Positions 17,325 through 25,742 of a stretch of 35,409 nucleotides of DNA are shown in pieces. The stretch covers positions 1-35,409 of the forward strand of contig CAZLGJ010000010.1 in the NCBI GenBank assembly GCA_964559075.1, in the 5' to 3' direction. The notes beneath the pieces were generated by a model, which worked only from the letters and a program-made list of their open reading frames with translations, did no database searches and was not told the DNA's origin. A program made the position numbers and the translations under genes. Numbering within the stretch: the stretch's first letter is position 1; the number at the start of each line of letters is the position of its first letter. This stretch comes from Opacimonas sp964559075. GTDB taxonomy: Bacteria; Pseudomonadota; Gammaproteobacteria; Enterobacterales; Alteromonadaceae.

Positions 17325-18186
17325 ACTTATCGGCCGTGCTAAACGCCACTTGTGTATGATGGTATGCCGCTTCATTGATAAAATGCGGATAAACCGTTGT
17401 ATCGCCATTGTAGGACATGATCTCACCAGAGAACAGTTGAAACATTGGCTCCCCTGGAGCAAGCGGGGCAAAATCATTGTCTTGTAGGTTAGGGTGGATA
17501 TGACCTAATAGTTGCTCGTCTTGATCATAGGGAAAATACACCACATCTAACAAGCGAAATGCTTCAAAGCCCTCAGATGAACGGATCTGATGGGTGTTGT
17601 TAAGTTCTACATAATCTAGTATGTGGTTTAGCATAGTCACGCAGTCAGCGTAAATATCCGCGCGTGCCACACCCTGTGGCTGCGCACCGAGTTCTAGCAT
17701 GACACCGTATCTGCCCAACGTACATAAATACGGGTGTTCAGCATAGCTGACCTCATCTTCTACGAGTATGTTCGCCTCTGGCATACGCGCTTTGAGATAT
17801 CCCGCCATTTCGCGATAGAACAGCGATGATTCGAGAACGATTAACGTGGGACCCATATTTGAGGTGGTGTTGTGAATATCAATGACCAAATCTGTCATTG
17901 GTTGATGCTTAGGACCAATTTTACGGTTGAGCATTTGTGCCAAATTGAGCTCATACAACAAATTTGCTGCATGCTTGAGGTTACCTAGCGCGAACTGTCG
18001 GTTCAGATCTGTTTCAATGTAGCGCTGATTAGATGCTATCGCTTCGGGGTTGGCTAACAAAAAATTAAAGTCAAACGAATGGGGCAGTTGTAATTTGCCA
18101 TTTTGTAAGTTGCGGACTAGGTGAATACCGGTGAGTTCATTGCCGTGCGTGCCGCCAACGATAGCCACTTTTTCAATTGTGTGCAT
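17314..18186 (-). CDS. Aspartoacylase (zinc-dependent N-acetylaspartate deacetylase family)
   Basis: The product (290 residues) belongs to the AspA/AstE zinc carboxypeptidase-like family and is closest in motif pattern to true aspartoacylases, which cleave N-acetylaspartate to acetate and aspartate. Visible are GGTHGNELTG with zinc ligands His14 and Glu17, DLNRQF with substrate-binding Asn62-Arg63, and DIHNTTSNMG with the third ligand His105. LELGAQPQGVARADI has the catalytic Glu165. The C-terminal domain has HPNLQDNDF and TVYPHFINEAAY, which also occur in the human enzyme. It is the last gene of the minus-strand operon, 5 bases after yacG without a clear ribosome site, so coupling is likely. 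Substrate is inferred; other N-acylamino acids are possible. Confidence 0.85.
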   Translation of the reverse strand: MHTIEKVAIVGGTHGNELTGIHLVRNLQNGKLQLPHSFDFNFLLANPEAIASNQRYIETDLNRQFALGNLKHAANLLYELNLAQMLNRKIGPKHQPMTDLVIDIHNTTSNMGPTLIVLESSLFYREMAGYLKARMPEANILVEDEVSYAEHPYLCTLGRYGVMLELGAQPQGVARADIYADCVTMLNHILDYVELNNTHQIRSSEGFEAFRLLDVVYFPYDQDEQLLGHIHPNLQDNDFAPLAPGEPMFQLFSGEIMSYNGDTTVYPHFINEAAYHHTQVAFSTADKFIW

Positions 18187-18191
18187 AAGAT

Positions 18192-18419
18192 TTAATCTTT
18201 TGTAAAAAATTGGGATGATTGTTCTGATAAGAGGGCTTCGATATCCTCAACATCAAGACTGTGCATCTCATTTTGACCTGGCTGACAGGGGATTGACTTT
18301 TCTTCATCAGCCCATTCGCCCAAATCAATAAGTTGGCACTTTTTGGAACAAAACGGTCGATGCGTTGCTTTCTCAGACCACTCGACGTCAACACCGCAGC
18401 TAGGACAGGATACGACCAT
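18192..18419 (-). CDS. yacG: DNA gyrase inhibitor YacG (zinc-ribbon protein)
   Basis: YacG is a small zinc protein reported to bind GyrB and inhibit gyrase. The 75-residue product carries CPSC (Cys5, Cys8) and FCSKKC (Cys24, Cys28), followed by the family signature QLIDLGEWADEEKSIP. The acidic C-terminal tail is slightly longer than in E. coli (65 residues). Its ATG overlaps the zapD stop (TAATG). The zapD-yacG pair is conserved in Gammaproteobacteria, usually next to mutT; here an aspartoacylase gene is inserted between them. Confidence 0.95.
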   Translation of the reverse strand: MVVSCPSCGVDVEWSEKATHRPFCSKKCQLIDLGEWADEEKSIPCQPGQNEMHSLDVEDIEALLSEQSSQFFTKD

Positions 18420-19168
18420 TAACAGCAGGCCATTTGAAATTGAATGTCCCCGATGGCACGTTCGGTTTGCTCATCTTGTGTAAATTGCATAAATCTGACC
18501 GCATAGCGATATTTGTTCCCACTTAAGGTAGGATAATAGTCGCTTTGTGAGCCTTGCACAACTCTAATGAGTTCGACTTTGGCATCGGCAACACCTTGAT
18601 AAAACCCGTTGGGGGCGAGGGTTTCGGTGAGCGGCTGGCGCTGTCGCAAATAGTCTAACGTAATACAAACCGCATTTTTGAGCACAACCAGCGGTGCTAA
18701 CCAGCTCTCCATATCGGCAATTTTCTGGTTATCAGGAAGATGCAACCAGTGGTGTAGTTTTGGTAAATCGAAGCTACACGTGGCGCCAGGGATTGCAAAG
18801 CGGTTGCGAATAGCCGCTAAAAACCGCTCTTTCTTAAGTGAGCAGCCGATTCTGCCGGCGTTGTTGAGACTATTAATAGCGTTGTCGATTTGAAAGGCGA
18901 GGGCGTTAATTTTAGTTAAATCCACGCCGTCTAACTCAGCCCAGTGTTTGACAACTTGACGATAGGTTTTGAGATCGCGCAGTAGCTCAGTCTTCATATC
19001 AACCCGTTCAATCAAATCGAGCAACTGAAACAGATTGCGCAAGAAGCCAACTTCAACGTTTTTTTGGCAACACACGCTCGGGTCCGCCATGCAATTGAAC
19101 AGATGTTCAATACGCAGGTAATTCCTCACTTTTTCATTGAGTGGAAACTCAAAGACGGCCTGTTTCAT
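18419..19168 (-). CDS. zapD: Cell division protein ZapD (Z-ring stabiliser)
   Basis: ZapD binds the FtsZ C-terminal tail and bundles protofilaments. The product is 249 residues from the ATG at 19168 (E. coli 247). It begins MKQAVFEFPLNEKVRNYLRIE and contains LRDLKTYRQ, INSLNNAGRIGC and LHHWLHLP, typical of the DUF1342 family. I prefer this start over an upstream one at 19195 because GGAG lies 7 bases ahead and the conserved N-terminus begins here. It lies 42 bases after coaE and overlaps yacG by one base. Confidence 0.94.
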   Translation of the reverse strand: MKQAVFEFPLNEKVRNYLRIEHLFNCMADPSVCCQKNVEVGFLRNLFQLLDLIERVDMKTELLRDLKTYRQVVKHWAELDGVDLTKINALAFQIDNAINSLNNAGRIGCSLKKERFLAAIRNRFAIPGATCSFDLPKLHHWLHLPDNQKIADMESWLAPLVVLKNAVCITLDYLRQRQPLTETLAPNGFYQGVADAKVELIRVVQGSQSDYYPTLSGNKYRYAVRFMQFTQDEQTERAIGDIQFQMACC

Positions 19169-19210
19169 TTTTGTACTCCAACAACACAGTAGCAATAAAC
19201 ACTAAATCGG

Positions 19211-19855
19211 TTAAGAATTCAACCCAGAAGCAAATTTTTTGTATAATTTATGTAAATTGTCTACCTGTTTGAGGGTGTGAGAGATGTTTTTACTATTGTC
19301 GATAATATCATCCGCTTTCGCTAATCGTTCACTTCTTGAACATTGCTGTTGGATGATTTTTTGGATTTGATCATAGCTGTTGTTGTCTCGCTGACTGGCA
19401 CGGTCGAGCTGCATCTCAGTAGGCACATCAACGACACAAATTCGGTCACACCATTGATTTAGGCTATTTTCGATTAACAACGGCACAACAAATAACACAT
19501 AAGGACCCTCTGCAGCAGTTAGCTGCTGCTGCATTTCGGCGCGGATCAGTGGATGTAAGGTCGCGTTCAGCCACGCAGTTGTCTCTGGAGCGGCAAACGC
19601 CAACGTTCGCAAAGCGGGCCGATCAAGGCTATTATCAGCTTGCAATACCTCGGTGCCAAATTTGTCGACAATCGCTTGCCATCCTTTGGTATGCGGTGCG
19701 ACGACTTCTCGTGCGACAATATCGGCATCCACAATCGCAACACCCTGTTTAGCAAATGCGTCAGCGACCAATGATTTGCCACTGCCAATGCCGCCGGTCA
19801 AGCCAACAATCAGTGGTTTGTTGGCGGGGCTGTCATTGGGCTTTGCAACCACCAT
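19211..19855 (-). CDS. coaE: Dephospho-CoA kinase CoaE
   Basis: CoaE phosphorylates the ribose 3'-hydroxyl of dephospho-CoA, the last step of coenzyme A synthesis. The 214-residue protein has the P-loop GLTGGIGSGKS at about residues 18-28, VDADIVAREVV, HPLIRAEM, VPLLIENSLNQWCDRICVVD and RASQRDN of the lid. The N-terminus carries about 13 extra residues before the first strand compared with E. coli. The ATG shares its first base with the pilD stop (TAATG), supporting the start and translational coupling. The pilD-coaE link is conserved in Gammaproteobacteria. Confidence 0.96.
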   Translation of the reverse strand: MVVAKPNDSPANKPLIVGLTGGIGSGKSLVADAFAKQGVAIVDADIVAREVVAPHTKGWQAIVDKFGTEVLQADNSLDRPALRTLAFAAPETTAWLNATLHPLIRAEMQQQLTAAEGPYVLFVVPLLIENSLNQWCDRICVVDVPTEMQLDRASQRDNNSYDQIQKIIQQQCSRSERLAKADDIIDNSKNISHTLKQVDNLHKLYKKFASGLNS

Positions 19856-20763
19856 TAGCGCAGCCCCATATAACTGAGATAAGCATGCACAACCGCATCG
19901 CCATATATTATGGTTATCCAGCCAGCAACACCTAAGAACGGACCGAACGGTATTGCACCGGCTGGCACAGTCTGATCGGGGGAGCTTGGTTCTGCAGAAG
20001 CAATTTTCGTATAGAGGGCATATATCAAACCGACTACCGAAGAGAGCAGTATCACAACGAGTAAATGCTGCCAGCCGACAAAGGTACCAATCGCGGCGAG
20101 TAATTTAAAGTCGCCATAACCCATACCTTCTTTTCCGGTCAGTAGCTTAAATATATGATAGATCGACCACAGGGATAGGTAGCCAATTGCCGCACCAATC
20201 ACCGCATCTTGCAACGGCACGAACCAGCCTTGGGTCGCGCTCAGCAGTCCGAGCCACAGCAATGGCAGGGTAATTTGGTCGGGCAGCAACATGTGGTCGA
20301 TATCGATAGCAATAGCACTGATCAAACTCCACGACACCAATAACATAATGGCGCACTCAATGGTGACGCCAAAATGCCATGCGCAAAAGCCAGACAGCAT
20401 TACCGTGAGCAACTCAACCATTGGGTAGCGCAGGGCAATCGGATGATCACAGTGCTGACATTTACCGCCTTTGCGCAAAAACGACCAAAGTGGAATGTTT
20501 TCGCTGGCTGGGATGGGGGTTTTGCAATGCGGGCAGGCAGAGCGCGGAATCGATAAGTTAAACGTCTCAGCAAGCGGGATTCCGCCTGGGGGCTCCGGCT
20601 TAACATTGGGCGCAAAATAGGCGATAAACTCTCGCTGCCAGTCGCGCTGCATCATAATGGGGAGGCGGTAAATAACGACATTGAGAAAGCTGCCGATCAG
20701 TAAGCCAAGTACCGCGCATGTGCAGATAAAAACGATGGGGTAAAGTTCAAACAGTAAGATCAT
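19855..20763 (-). CDS. pilD: Type IV prepilin peptidase / N-methyltransferase PilD
   Basis: PilD cleaves the leader of type IV prepilins and type II secretion pseudopilins and methylates the new N-terminus. From the ATG at 20763 the protein is about 302 residues with around eight membrane segments. It has LLIGSFLNVVIYRLP near the N-terminus and a zinc-binding pair of CxxC motifs (Cys77/80 and Cys102/105). The catalytic aspartates lie in DIDHMLLPD (154-162) and GMGYGDFK (Asp218). An in-frame GTG at 20778 is an alternative start; neither has a clear ribosome site. It is 42 bases after pilC. Confidence 0.96.
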   Translation of the reverse strand: MILLFELYPIVFICTCAVLGLLIGSFLNVVIYRLPIMMQRDWQREFIAYFAPNVKPEPPGGIPLAETFNLSIPRSACPHCKTPIPASENIPLWSFLRKGGKCQHCDHPIALRYPMVELLTVMLSGFCAWHFGVTIECAIMLLVSWSLISAIAIDIDHMLLPDQITLPLLWLGLLSATQGWFVPLQDAVIGAAIGYLSLWSIYHIFKLLTGKEGMGYGDFKLLAAIGTFVGWQHLLVVILLSSVVGLIYALYTKIASAEPSSPDQTVPAGAIPFGPFLGVAGWITIIYGDAVVHAYLSYMGLR

Positions 20764-20805
20764 AGCGCCAAAAACCACGTGCTCATTAGTCCATTAACGG
20801 CAACA

Positions 20806-22017
20806 CTATACAACATTGCCCATTTGAAAGATAGGTAGGTACATGGCGACAATTAGCCCACCGATAACCACGCCCAGTACCGCCATAATCAACGGTTCTA
20901 GCAAGCTGGTTAACCCATCTACCATATCGTCCACTTGGCGCTCATAGATGTCGGCAATTTTGGCCAGCATGTCGTCTACTGTCCCAGACTCTTCGCCAAT
21001 GGCAACCATCTGTATCACCATATCGGGAAATAGGCTGGTGGCGCGCATGGCAAGGTGCATCTGCATGCCACTGGCGACCTCTTTTTTGATAAACACGATG
21101 GCATCGCGATACACCGCATTGCCAGCGGCACCTGCAGCAGAGTTTAAGGCCTGAATGAATGGCACACCGGCACTAAAGGTGGTAGCAAGCGTGCGTGCGA
21201 AACGAGCAACTGCCGCTTTTTCTAATATTTCACCAACGATAGGAAGTTTCAGCACTTTGGCATCAAGCTGATCGGCGAAGCGCTTTGAATGTTGTATGCT
21301 GCGTTTGACGGCCCAACTAAGCGCAACAAGCGCTGCAGCAATTGACAAACCATAATCCTGTACAAACTGGGATATGTTGAGGACGAACTGGGTAAAAACC
21401 GGCAGCTCCGCACCAAAACTAGCAAAGATGTCGCGAAACTGAGGGACGACATAAATCAATAAAATGGTTGTCACGATCATGGCAACCACCACCACGGCAA
21501 TCGGATAAAACATGGCTTTTTTGATTTTTGATTTCAGCGCTTCAGCTTTTTCTTTGTAGACGGCAATGCGGTCAAAAATCGTTTCGAGTGCGCCAGACTG
21601 CTCGCCGCTGGCGACTAAGTCGCAGTAAAGTTCATCAAAATGCTGGGGATGTTTGCGCAAGGCTTGGCTCATTTGACTGCCTGCTTTAACGTCGTCTGCG
21701 ATGGCACCTAAAATCGTTCGCGCTTCTTGTTTGGCATGGCCAGCAGCAATCATGTCGAGGGTTTGCATGACGCTGACACCGGCATTGAGCATGGTTGCTA
21801 TTTGGCGTGTGATCACACAGATATCTTCACTGGAGAGCTTTTCTTTCCCGCGCAAGAGCAGATTGCCCCGTGGTTTTTTTATTTCTTGCGCCGATATGCC
21901 TTGTTTGCGCAGGAGCAATTTGACTTCTTGGATGGATTGCGCGGTGATTTTACCTTTGACCTTGTTACCGCGTCGGTCAGCACCTTGCCATAAATATGTT
22001 ACGTTGGTTTGAGCCAT
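20806..22017 (-). CDS. pilC: Type IV pilus inner membrane platform protein PilC
   Basis: PilC (GspF family) is the inner membrane platform through which the PilB and PilT motors act on pilins. The 403-residue protein has the two repeated cytoplasmic domains and three main membrane segments. Signatures include VITRQIATMLNAGVSVMQTLD, DLVASGEQSGALETIFDRIA, the second-domain ARTLATTFSAGVPFIQAL and GEESGTVDDMLAKIADIYE, and the C-terminal LLEPLIMAVLGVVIGGLIVAMYLPIF. A strong GGAGGT ribosome site lies 7 bases before the ATG. The ATPase gene pilB, which normally sits between pilA and pilC, is absent. Confidence 0.96.
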   Translation of the reverse strand: MAQTNVTYLWQGADRRGNKVKGKITAQSIQEVKLLLRKQGISAQEIKKPRGNLLLRGKEKLSSEDICVITRQIATMLNAGVSVMQTLDMIAAGHAKQEARTILGAIADDVKAGSQMSQALRKHPQHFDELYCDLVASGEQSGALETIFDRIAVYKEKAEALKSKIKKAMFYPIAVVVVAMIVTTILLIYVVPQFRDIFASFGAELPVFTQFVLNISQFVQDYGLSIAAALVALSWAVKRSIQHSKRFADQLDAKVLKLPIVGEILEKAAVARFARTLATTFSAGVPFIQALNSAAGAAGNAVYRDAIVFIKKEVASGMQMHLAMRATSLFPDMVIQMVAIGEESGTVDDMLAKIADIYERQVDDMVDGLTSLLEPLIMAVLGVVIGGLIVAMYLPIFQMGNVV

Positions 22018-22061
22018 GATGCGTACCTCCAGTCAACAAGCGCAAGAAAAAAAGTAGCAAA

Positions 22062-22095
22062 GATCAAAAAAGCCCAATAACGGGCTTTTTTGGTC
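22062..22095 (-). terminator. Rho-independent terminator of pilA
   Basis: An inverted repeat pairs AAAAAAGCCC with GGGCTTTTTT around a six-base loop, extended by GATC/GGTC with one wobble. Read on the minus strand it ends in a T-run 11 bases after the pilA stop. The symmetric A and T tracts could also act on the other strand. Confidence 0.8.
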
Positions 22096-22105
22096 ACTTA
22101 TTCGC

Positions 22106-22522
22106 TTAACATAATGTGGCTGGCGTACAGGCTGCTGCCCATGTGACTTTACCACCTGCCAAGGTTGGCGTGAGTACAAAGGTACCGGTACCTGAGATAT
22201 CGCTATCGGTTGGCTTAGTCGTAGTGATTACACCGTTAGCTGTAGCCAGACCGACGACGCCAGCAGCTGCGGTGACATCTGCAGGGATACCTGATGCTCC
22301 GCCATCACAATCGGCGAGTGCATTTTTGACCTGGGCACAGACTTCAACGGCAGACTTGGCTGCTGCAGAAGCGTTGGTGACTTCGGTAAACTTCGCTTTT
22401 TGGGTGTAGTTTTGATAGGCTGGTAACGCAATCGCTGCGAGGATCCCGATAATGGCTACTACAATCATTAGTTCGATTAAAGTAAAGCCCTTGGTGTTTT
22501 TGCTAGTTAATAACGTATTCAT
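22106..22522 (-). CDS. pilA: Type IV major pilin (PilA)
   Basis: This is a type IVa pilin, the structural subunit of the pilus. The leader NTLLTSKNTKG is followed by FTLIELMIVVAIIGILAAIA, the classic cleavage and assembly helix with Glu5 of the mature protein. The mature part is short, about 126 residues, and Ala/Thr-rich. Cysteines near the C-terminus (ACTPATLC) may form a disulfide loop; two more lie in the middle (VCAQVKNALADC). I choose the ATG at 22522 because GGAG lies six bases ahead; the ATG at 22528 abuts it. The gene ends just before a terminator and so is probably monocistronic. No sigma54 site is evident in the 184 bases upstream. Confidence 0.94.
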   Translation of the reverse strand: MNTLLTSKNTKGFTLIELMIVVAIIGILAAIALPAYQNYTQKAKFTEVTNASAAAKSAVEVCAQVKNALADCDGGASGIPADVTAAAGVVGLATANGVITTTKPTDSDISGTGTFVLTPTLAGGKVTWAAACTPATLC

Positions 22523-22706
22523 AATCATCTCCGCGCATGGCGCATAGTGTTTAACAAAATCAGTTCAACGTCCGTTTACATCAGGTGTGTATTCATTACT
22601 TAAGACTGAGTATATGTCGCGCCGAGATAACTGTCGGTATGTGTACGTATACCTATGTTTATGTCTGCGCAACCTTATACGCAACCAGCAACATAGGTGG
22701 GAGTGA

Positions 22707-23624
22707 TTAGTCGATAATTCTGAGAGACAAATCAATCGCTTGAATATTCTTGGTCAGTGCGCCGCTTGAGATATAGTCCACGCCAGTGGTACTTAACTCA
22801 GCGATGCGTTCAGCCGTAATATTACCTGAGACTTCCAGTTTACAGCGTCCTTGATTGAGCGCTACTGCCTGAAGGATGTGTTCTGTCGTAAAATTATCTA
22901 ACATGACAATATCTGCACCAGCGTCGAGCGCTTGGGCAAATTCATCGAGGTTTTCCACTTCGACTTCGATGGGCAAAGCGGGGTAGTTGTGCCGTGCTTG
23001 CGTGATAGCTTGGGGGATCCCACCACACGCAAAAATGTGATTTTCTTTGATCAAAAAGGCGTCATACAGACCAATACGGTGGTTCTGACCACCGCCACAC
23101 TGAACCGCGTACTTTTGGGCTAAGCGCATCTGCGGTAAGGTTTTGCGGGTGTCTAGTATCGCTAGTGGATGCTCGCCAACCAAAGTCACGAAGTGCGCTG
23201 TTTGGGTTGCGGTGGCACTAAGTGCTTGCAAAAAGTTCAGCGCTGTTCGCTCAGCCGTTAGCAGCGCTTGGGCATTGCCAGTCACGGTGAATAATAGCGC
23301 GTTGGGGGTGACCTGATCACCATCTTTGACTGCATAGGTTATCTGCACGTCCGGAGCACATAAGCGAAAGGCCGCTTCGACCCATGCCAGTCCAGCGATA
23401 GTAGCGTGTTCCCGACAGATAACCTGCGCGGTTTTGTGCCTTGCCTGTGGGATCAGCTGTGCAGTCACATCACGTGTTAACCACTCTGAGTCAAATGTGT
23501 GGCCCGGCTCGACTCCGAGGTCTTCCGCCAAAGCAGCCGTCACATCGTGCAGGACTTGGCGTTGGTTAATTAATGTGTCGGAAGGTAAGTGTCGGTCAAA
23601 AGTGGCAAGGTCAAACGCGGTCAT
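22707..23624 (-). CDS. nadC: Nicotinate-nucleotide pyrophosphorylase (carboxylating) NadC
   Basis: NadC converts quinolinate and PRPP to nicotinate mononucleotide, CO2 and pyrophosphate in de novo NAD synthesis. The 305-residue product contains LTAERTALNFLQ, the phosphoribosyl-binding DTRKTLPQMRLAQKYAVQCGGG and HRIGLYDAFLIKENH. The TIM-barrel strands continue in IEVEVENLDE, IVMLDNF, LEVSGNI and GVDYISSGALT. Its ATG overlaps the stop of the upstream protease gene by four bases. The 184 bases between its stop and the pilA start carry no recognised feature. nadC next to pilA or ampD is common in Gammaproteobacteria. Confidence 0.97.
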   Translation of the reverse strand: MTAFDLATFDRHLPSDTLINQRQVLHDVTAALAEDLGVEPGHTFDSEWLTRDVTAQLIPQARHKTAQVICREHATIAGLAWVEAAFRLCAPDVQITYAVKDGDQVTPNALLFTVTGNAQALLTAERTALNFLQALSATATQTAHFVTLVGEHPLAILDTRKTLPQMRLAQKYAVQCGGGQNHRIGLYDAFLIKENHIFACGGIPQAITQARHNYPALPIEVEVENLDEFAQALDAGADIVMLDNFTTEHILQAVALNQGRCKLEVSGNITAERIAELSTTGVDYISSGALTKNIQAIDLSLRIID

Positions 23625-24151
23625 CGGGGTATCGTAATGGTCAGTTGTTGGTTAGTTTGGGTGAATTGTAAATCCTTTAGCACACTCATGCCTAATAAAA
23701 TTTTGTCACTGCGCATGCCTGGATTGAGATGCGCGCTGACTTGCGAAAACTCAATATCACCAAAACTCAACGAATTGGCGACGGTTTCATATACCGTCAC
23801 TGCGCCATTTGCCGTTAGCACCGGAAAAGGGCGACCGCTGCTAAGCCCGAGCCTAGAGGCTAAATGCGCCGGAATCGACACGCTGGTGGCGCCGGTATCG
23901 AGCAAGAATGTCACTGGCTGTTGATTGATAAACCCATCCAACAGGTAGTGCCCTTGGCGATTTTGTTGTAAGACTAAAGTGTAGCCCGATGGCCCAATCA
24001 TCGCCTGTGGGTTGCGATTGGGATGTGCGTCATCTTGCCAATAAGCGTTAAATGCCATCACCAGTAATAAGAACAGGCTGACCCACATGCCAACGACTAA
24101 CCACCCACTAATGGCACGTGTATTGGATGCATCTGATGGTGGTGTGGTCAT
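23621..24151 (-). CDS. Membrane-anchored retropepsin-like aspartic protease (clan AA)
   Basis: The 176-residue product has a membrane segment at about residues 15-34 (ISGWLVVGMWVSLFLLLVM) and a periplasmic single-copy retropepsin fold. It contains FLLDTGATSVSI, where Asp85 is the catalytic aspartate, and GMSVLKDLQFTQ near the end, like the conserved ILGMSFLxxL region of this family. A single domain would have to dimerise to form an active site, as in retroviral proteases. A good ribosome site (GAAGGA) precedes the ATG. The gene overlaps nadC by four bases, so the two are co-translated. It is divergent from ampD across 98 bases. Substrates are unknown. Confidence 0.88.
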   Translation of the reverse strand: MTTPPSDASNTRAISGWLVVGMWVSLFLLLVMAFNAYWQDDAHPNRNPQAMIGPSGYTLVLQQNRQGHYLLDGFINQQPVTFLLDTGATSVSIPAHLASRLGLSSGRPFPVLTANGAVTVYETVANSLSFGDIEFSQVSAHLNPGMRSDKILLGMSVLKDLQFTQTNQQLTITIPR

Positions 24152-24249
24152 GGTTATTCCTTCAATTAACTAGGATAAAGCGGCGCAAACAAGTAAACTC
24201 ACCTTATAATACATAAAAAGCACCAAAATAGCTTAATTTGAGGCAGATG

Positions 24250-24792
24250 ATGTCACTCTTTCCCGAAGCACAACAGCTGCATTCTGCGCACTATAATGAA
24301 CGCCCAACTGCTGAGGTGTCTTTGCTAGTCATCCACAATATCAGTTTGCCGCCGCGATACTATGGTGGTCACTACATTGAGGATTTGTTTTTGGGACGGT
24401 TGGATCCCGATGTGCATCCTTTTTTTGCGCATATTGATCAACTGCAGGTATCGGCGCATTTGTGCATTAAACGCAATGGCCAGGTGGTGCAATTTGTGCC
24501 GTTTGACAAGCGCGCTTGGCATGCCGGGCAGTCTAGTTTTCAGGGACGTAGCCAGTGCAATGATTATAGTATCGGCATTGAGCTTGAAGGATGTGATGAT
24601 CACCCATATACAGAAGCGCAATACCAAGCGCTAGTGTCGGTTACCCATTATTTGCAAGCGCATTACCCGGCAATCACGCTTGGCCGTATTGTTGGGCATA
24701 GTGACATTGCGTTTGGCCGCAAAACTGATCCCGGTGCTAGTTTTGACTGGGGGCGTTACCGCAGTGCGATACACTTATCGCATGATGAATAA
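24250..24792 (+). CDS. ampD: 1,6-anhydro-N-acetylmuramyl-L-alanine amidase AmpD
   Basis: AmpD is the cytoplasmic zinc amidase that cleaves the peptide from anhydro-muropeptides during wall recycling; its loss derepresses AmpC in species with AmpR. The product is about 180 residues. Zinc ligands are His29 (VIHNISLP), His150 (GRIVGHSDIA) and Asp160 (GRKTDPG), the same pattern as in E. coli, with WHAGQSSFQGR and IGIELEG in the substrate groove. I prefer the ATG at 24250, six bases after GAGG; ATG 24247 and TTG 24238 are alternatives. A TATAAT at 24205-24210 is a possible minus-10. Pairing with ampE is typical. Confidence 0.95.
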   Translation: MSLFPEAQQLHSAHYNERPTAEVSLLVIHNISLPPRYYGGHYIEDLFLGRLDPDVHPFFAHIDQLQVSAHLCIKRNGQVVQFVPFDKRAWHAGQSSFQGRSQCNDYSIGIELEGCDDHPYTEAQYQALVSVTHYLQAHYPAITLGRIVGHSDIAFGRKTDPGASFDWGRYRSAIHLSHDE

Positions 24793-24857
24793 TTAATTTA
24801 GCCAGCTTTTAACAGCTTACTTAACAATTTAGGCTTAGCCACATTGGAAATGTCTGT

Positions 24858-25682
24858 ATGACTTTGATTTATCTCTTGTTGACCATCTTTGCTGAGCGTG
24901 TGGTAAGTAAACCGCATTATTTGCGCACGGATTTTTATTATGACAAGTACAAACGCTGGCTGCTGAGCCGGCAGTACTTACACTCAGATACCAACACCTT
25001 GCAGTTGGGCGCGATTTTGTTTTTGCCAGCACTGTTGATACAACTGCTAGTGAGTAATTTACAGCTGGGGTTTGTTACCTTTGTGCTCACCTTGTTGGTC
25101 TTATTTACGAGCATCGGCAGTAGCGCCTTACGCGAGGCTTTTCGTGGCTACTTATCCGCAGCAGCAAGAGGTGATTTGCAAGCCTGTGATATGCATGCGC
25201 GAGAATTGGGTTTACCCGATCACTGCCCACAAACAGTGGCAGGTCATTTGGTGTGGTTGAACTATCAGCGATATGCCGCGCCGATAGTCATGTTTGTCTG
25301 TTTTAACGTGTTTGGCATTATCGCCTACAGTACTTTGCGCACTATCAATGGCTATAGTCAAAAGCACGATTTGCCCGTTCAAGGTACCACACAACGATTG
25401 TTGTTTGTGATTGATTGGTTACCGGTGCGCATTGCCGCATTTGGCTTTTTAATTGTCGGTCATTATTCGCGCGCTTTTCCGGTATGGCTCGCTTTGCTTA
25501 GCGATACGCACAGCAGTGCTAAAGCCGTCTTGGTTAAAGTGGCAGTAGCCGCTGAAGATGTTACCACTGCGCCAGACGATATCGTGACAGAAGCCAAAAC
25601 GCTTGTGAGTTTAGCGAAACGCAATATACTATTCATGCTGTCAATGGTCGCTATTTTAACCCTTTTGGGAGTAGTGCATTAG
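24858..25682 (+). CDS. ampE: AmpE family inner membrane protein
   Basis: AmpE is an inner membrane protein encoded next to AmpD, once proposed to act in beta-lactamase signalling; its function is not settled. The 274-residue product (E. coli 284) has membrane segments at about residues 48-65, 70-88, 150-170 and near the C-terminus (ILFMLSMVAILTLLGV). Recognisable pieces are the N-terminal LLLTIFAERVV, LRTDFYYDKYKRWL, RELGLPDH and FGIIAYSTL. It lies 65 bases after ampD and is followed by a strong terminator, so ampDE looks like a unit separate from pdhR. Confidence 0.9.
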   Translation: MTLIYLLLTIFAERVVSKPHYLRTDFYYDKYKRWLLSRQYLHSDTNTLQLGAILFLPALLIQLLVSNLQLGFVTFVLTLLVLFTSIGSSALREAFRGYLSAAARGDLQACDMHARELGLPDHCPQTVAGHLVWLNYQRYAAPIVMFVCFNVFGIIAYSTLRTINGYSQKHDLPVQGTTQRLLFVIDWLPVRIAAFGFLIVGHYSRAFPVWLALLSDTHSSAKAVLVKVAVAAEDVTTAPDDIVTEAKTLVSLAKRNILFMLSMVAILTLLGVVH

Positions 25683-25742
25683 TCGTAAGATATCGGATTA
25701 AATCACCTGTTGATAAGACAAAATACTTATTTATCAATAATT

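Noticed and set aside
22523..22706. Sigma54 promoter upstream of pilA
   Set aside because: I looked for GG-N10-GC with TGGCAC/TTGC context on the minus strand and found no acceptable match. Only scattered weak sigma70-like boxes occur.
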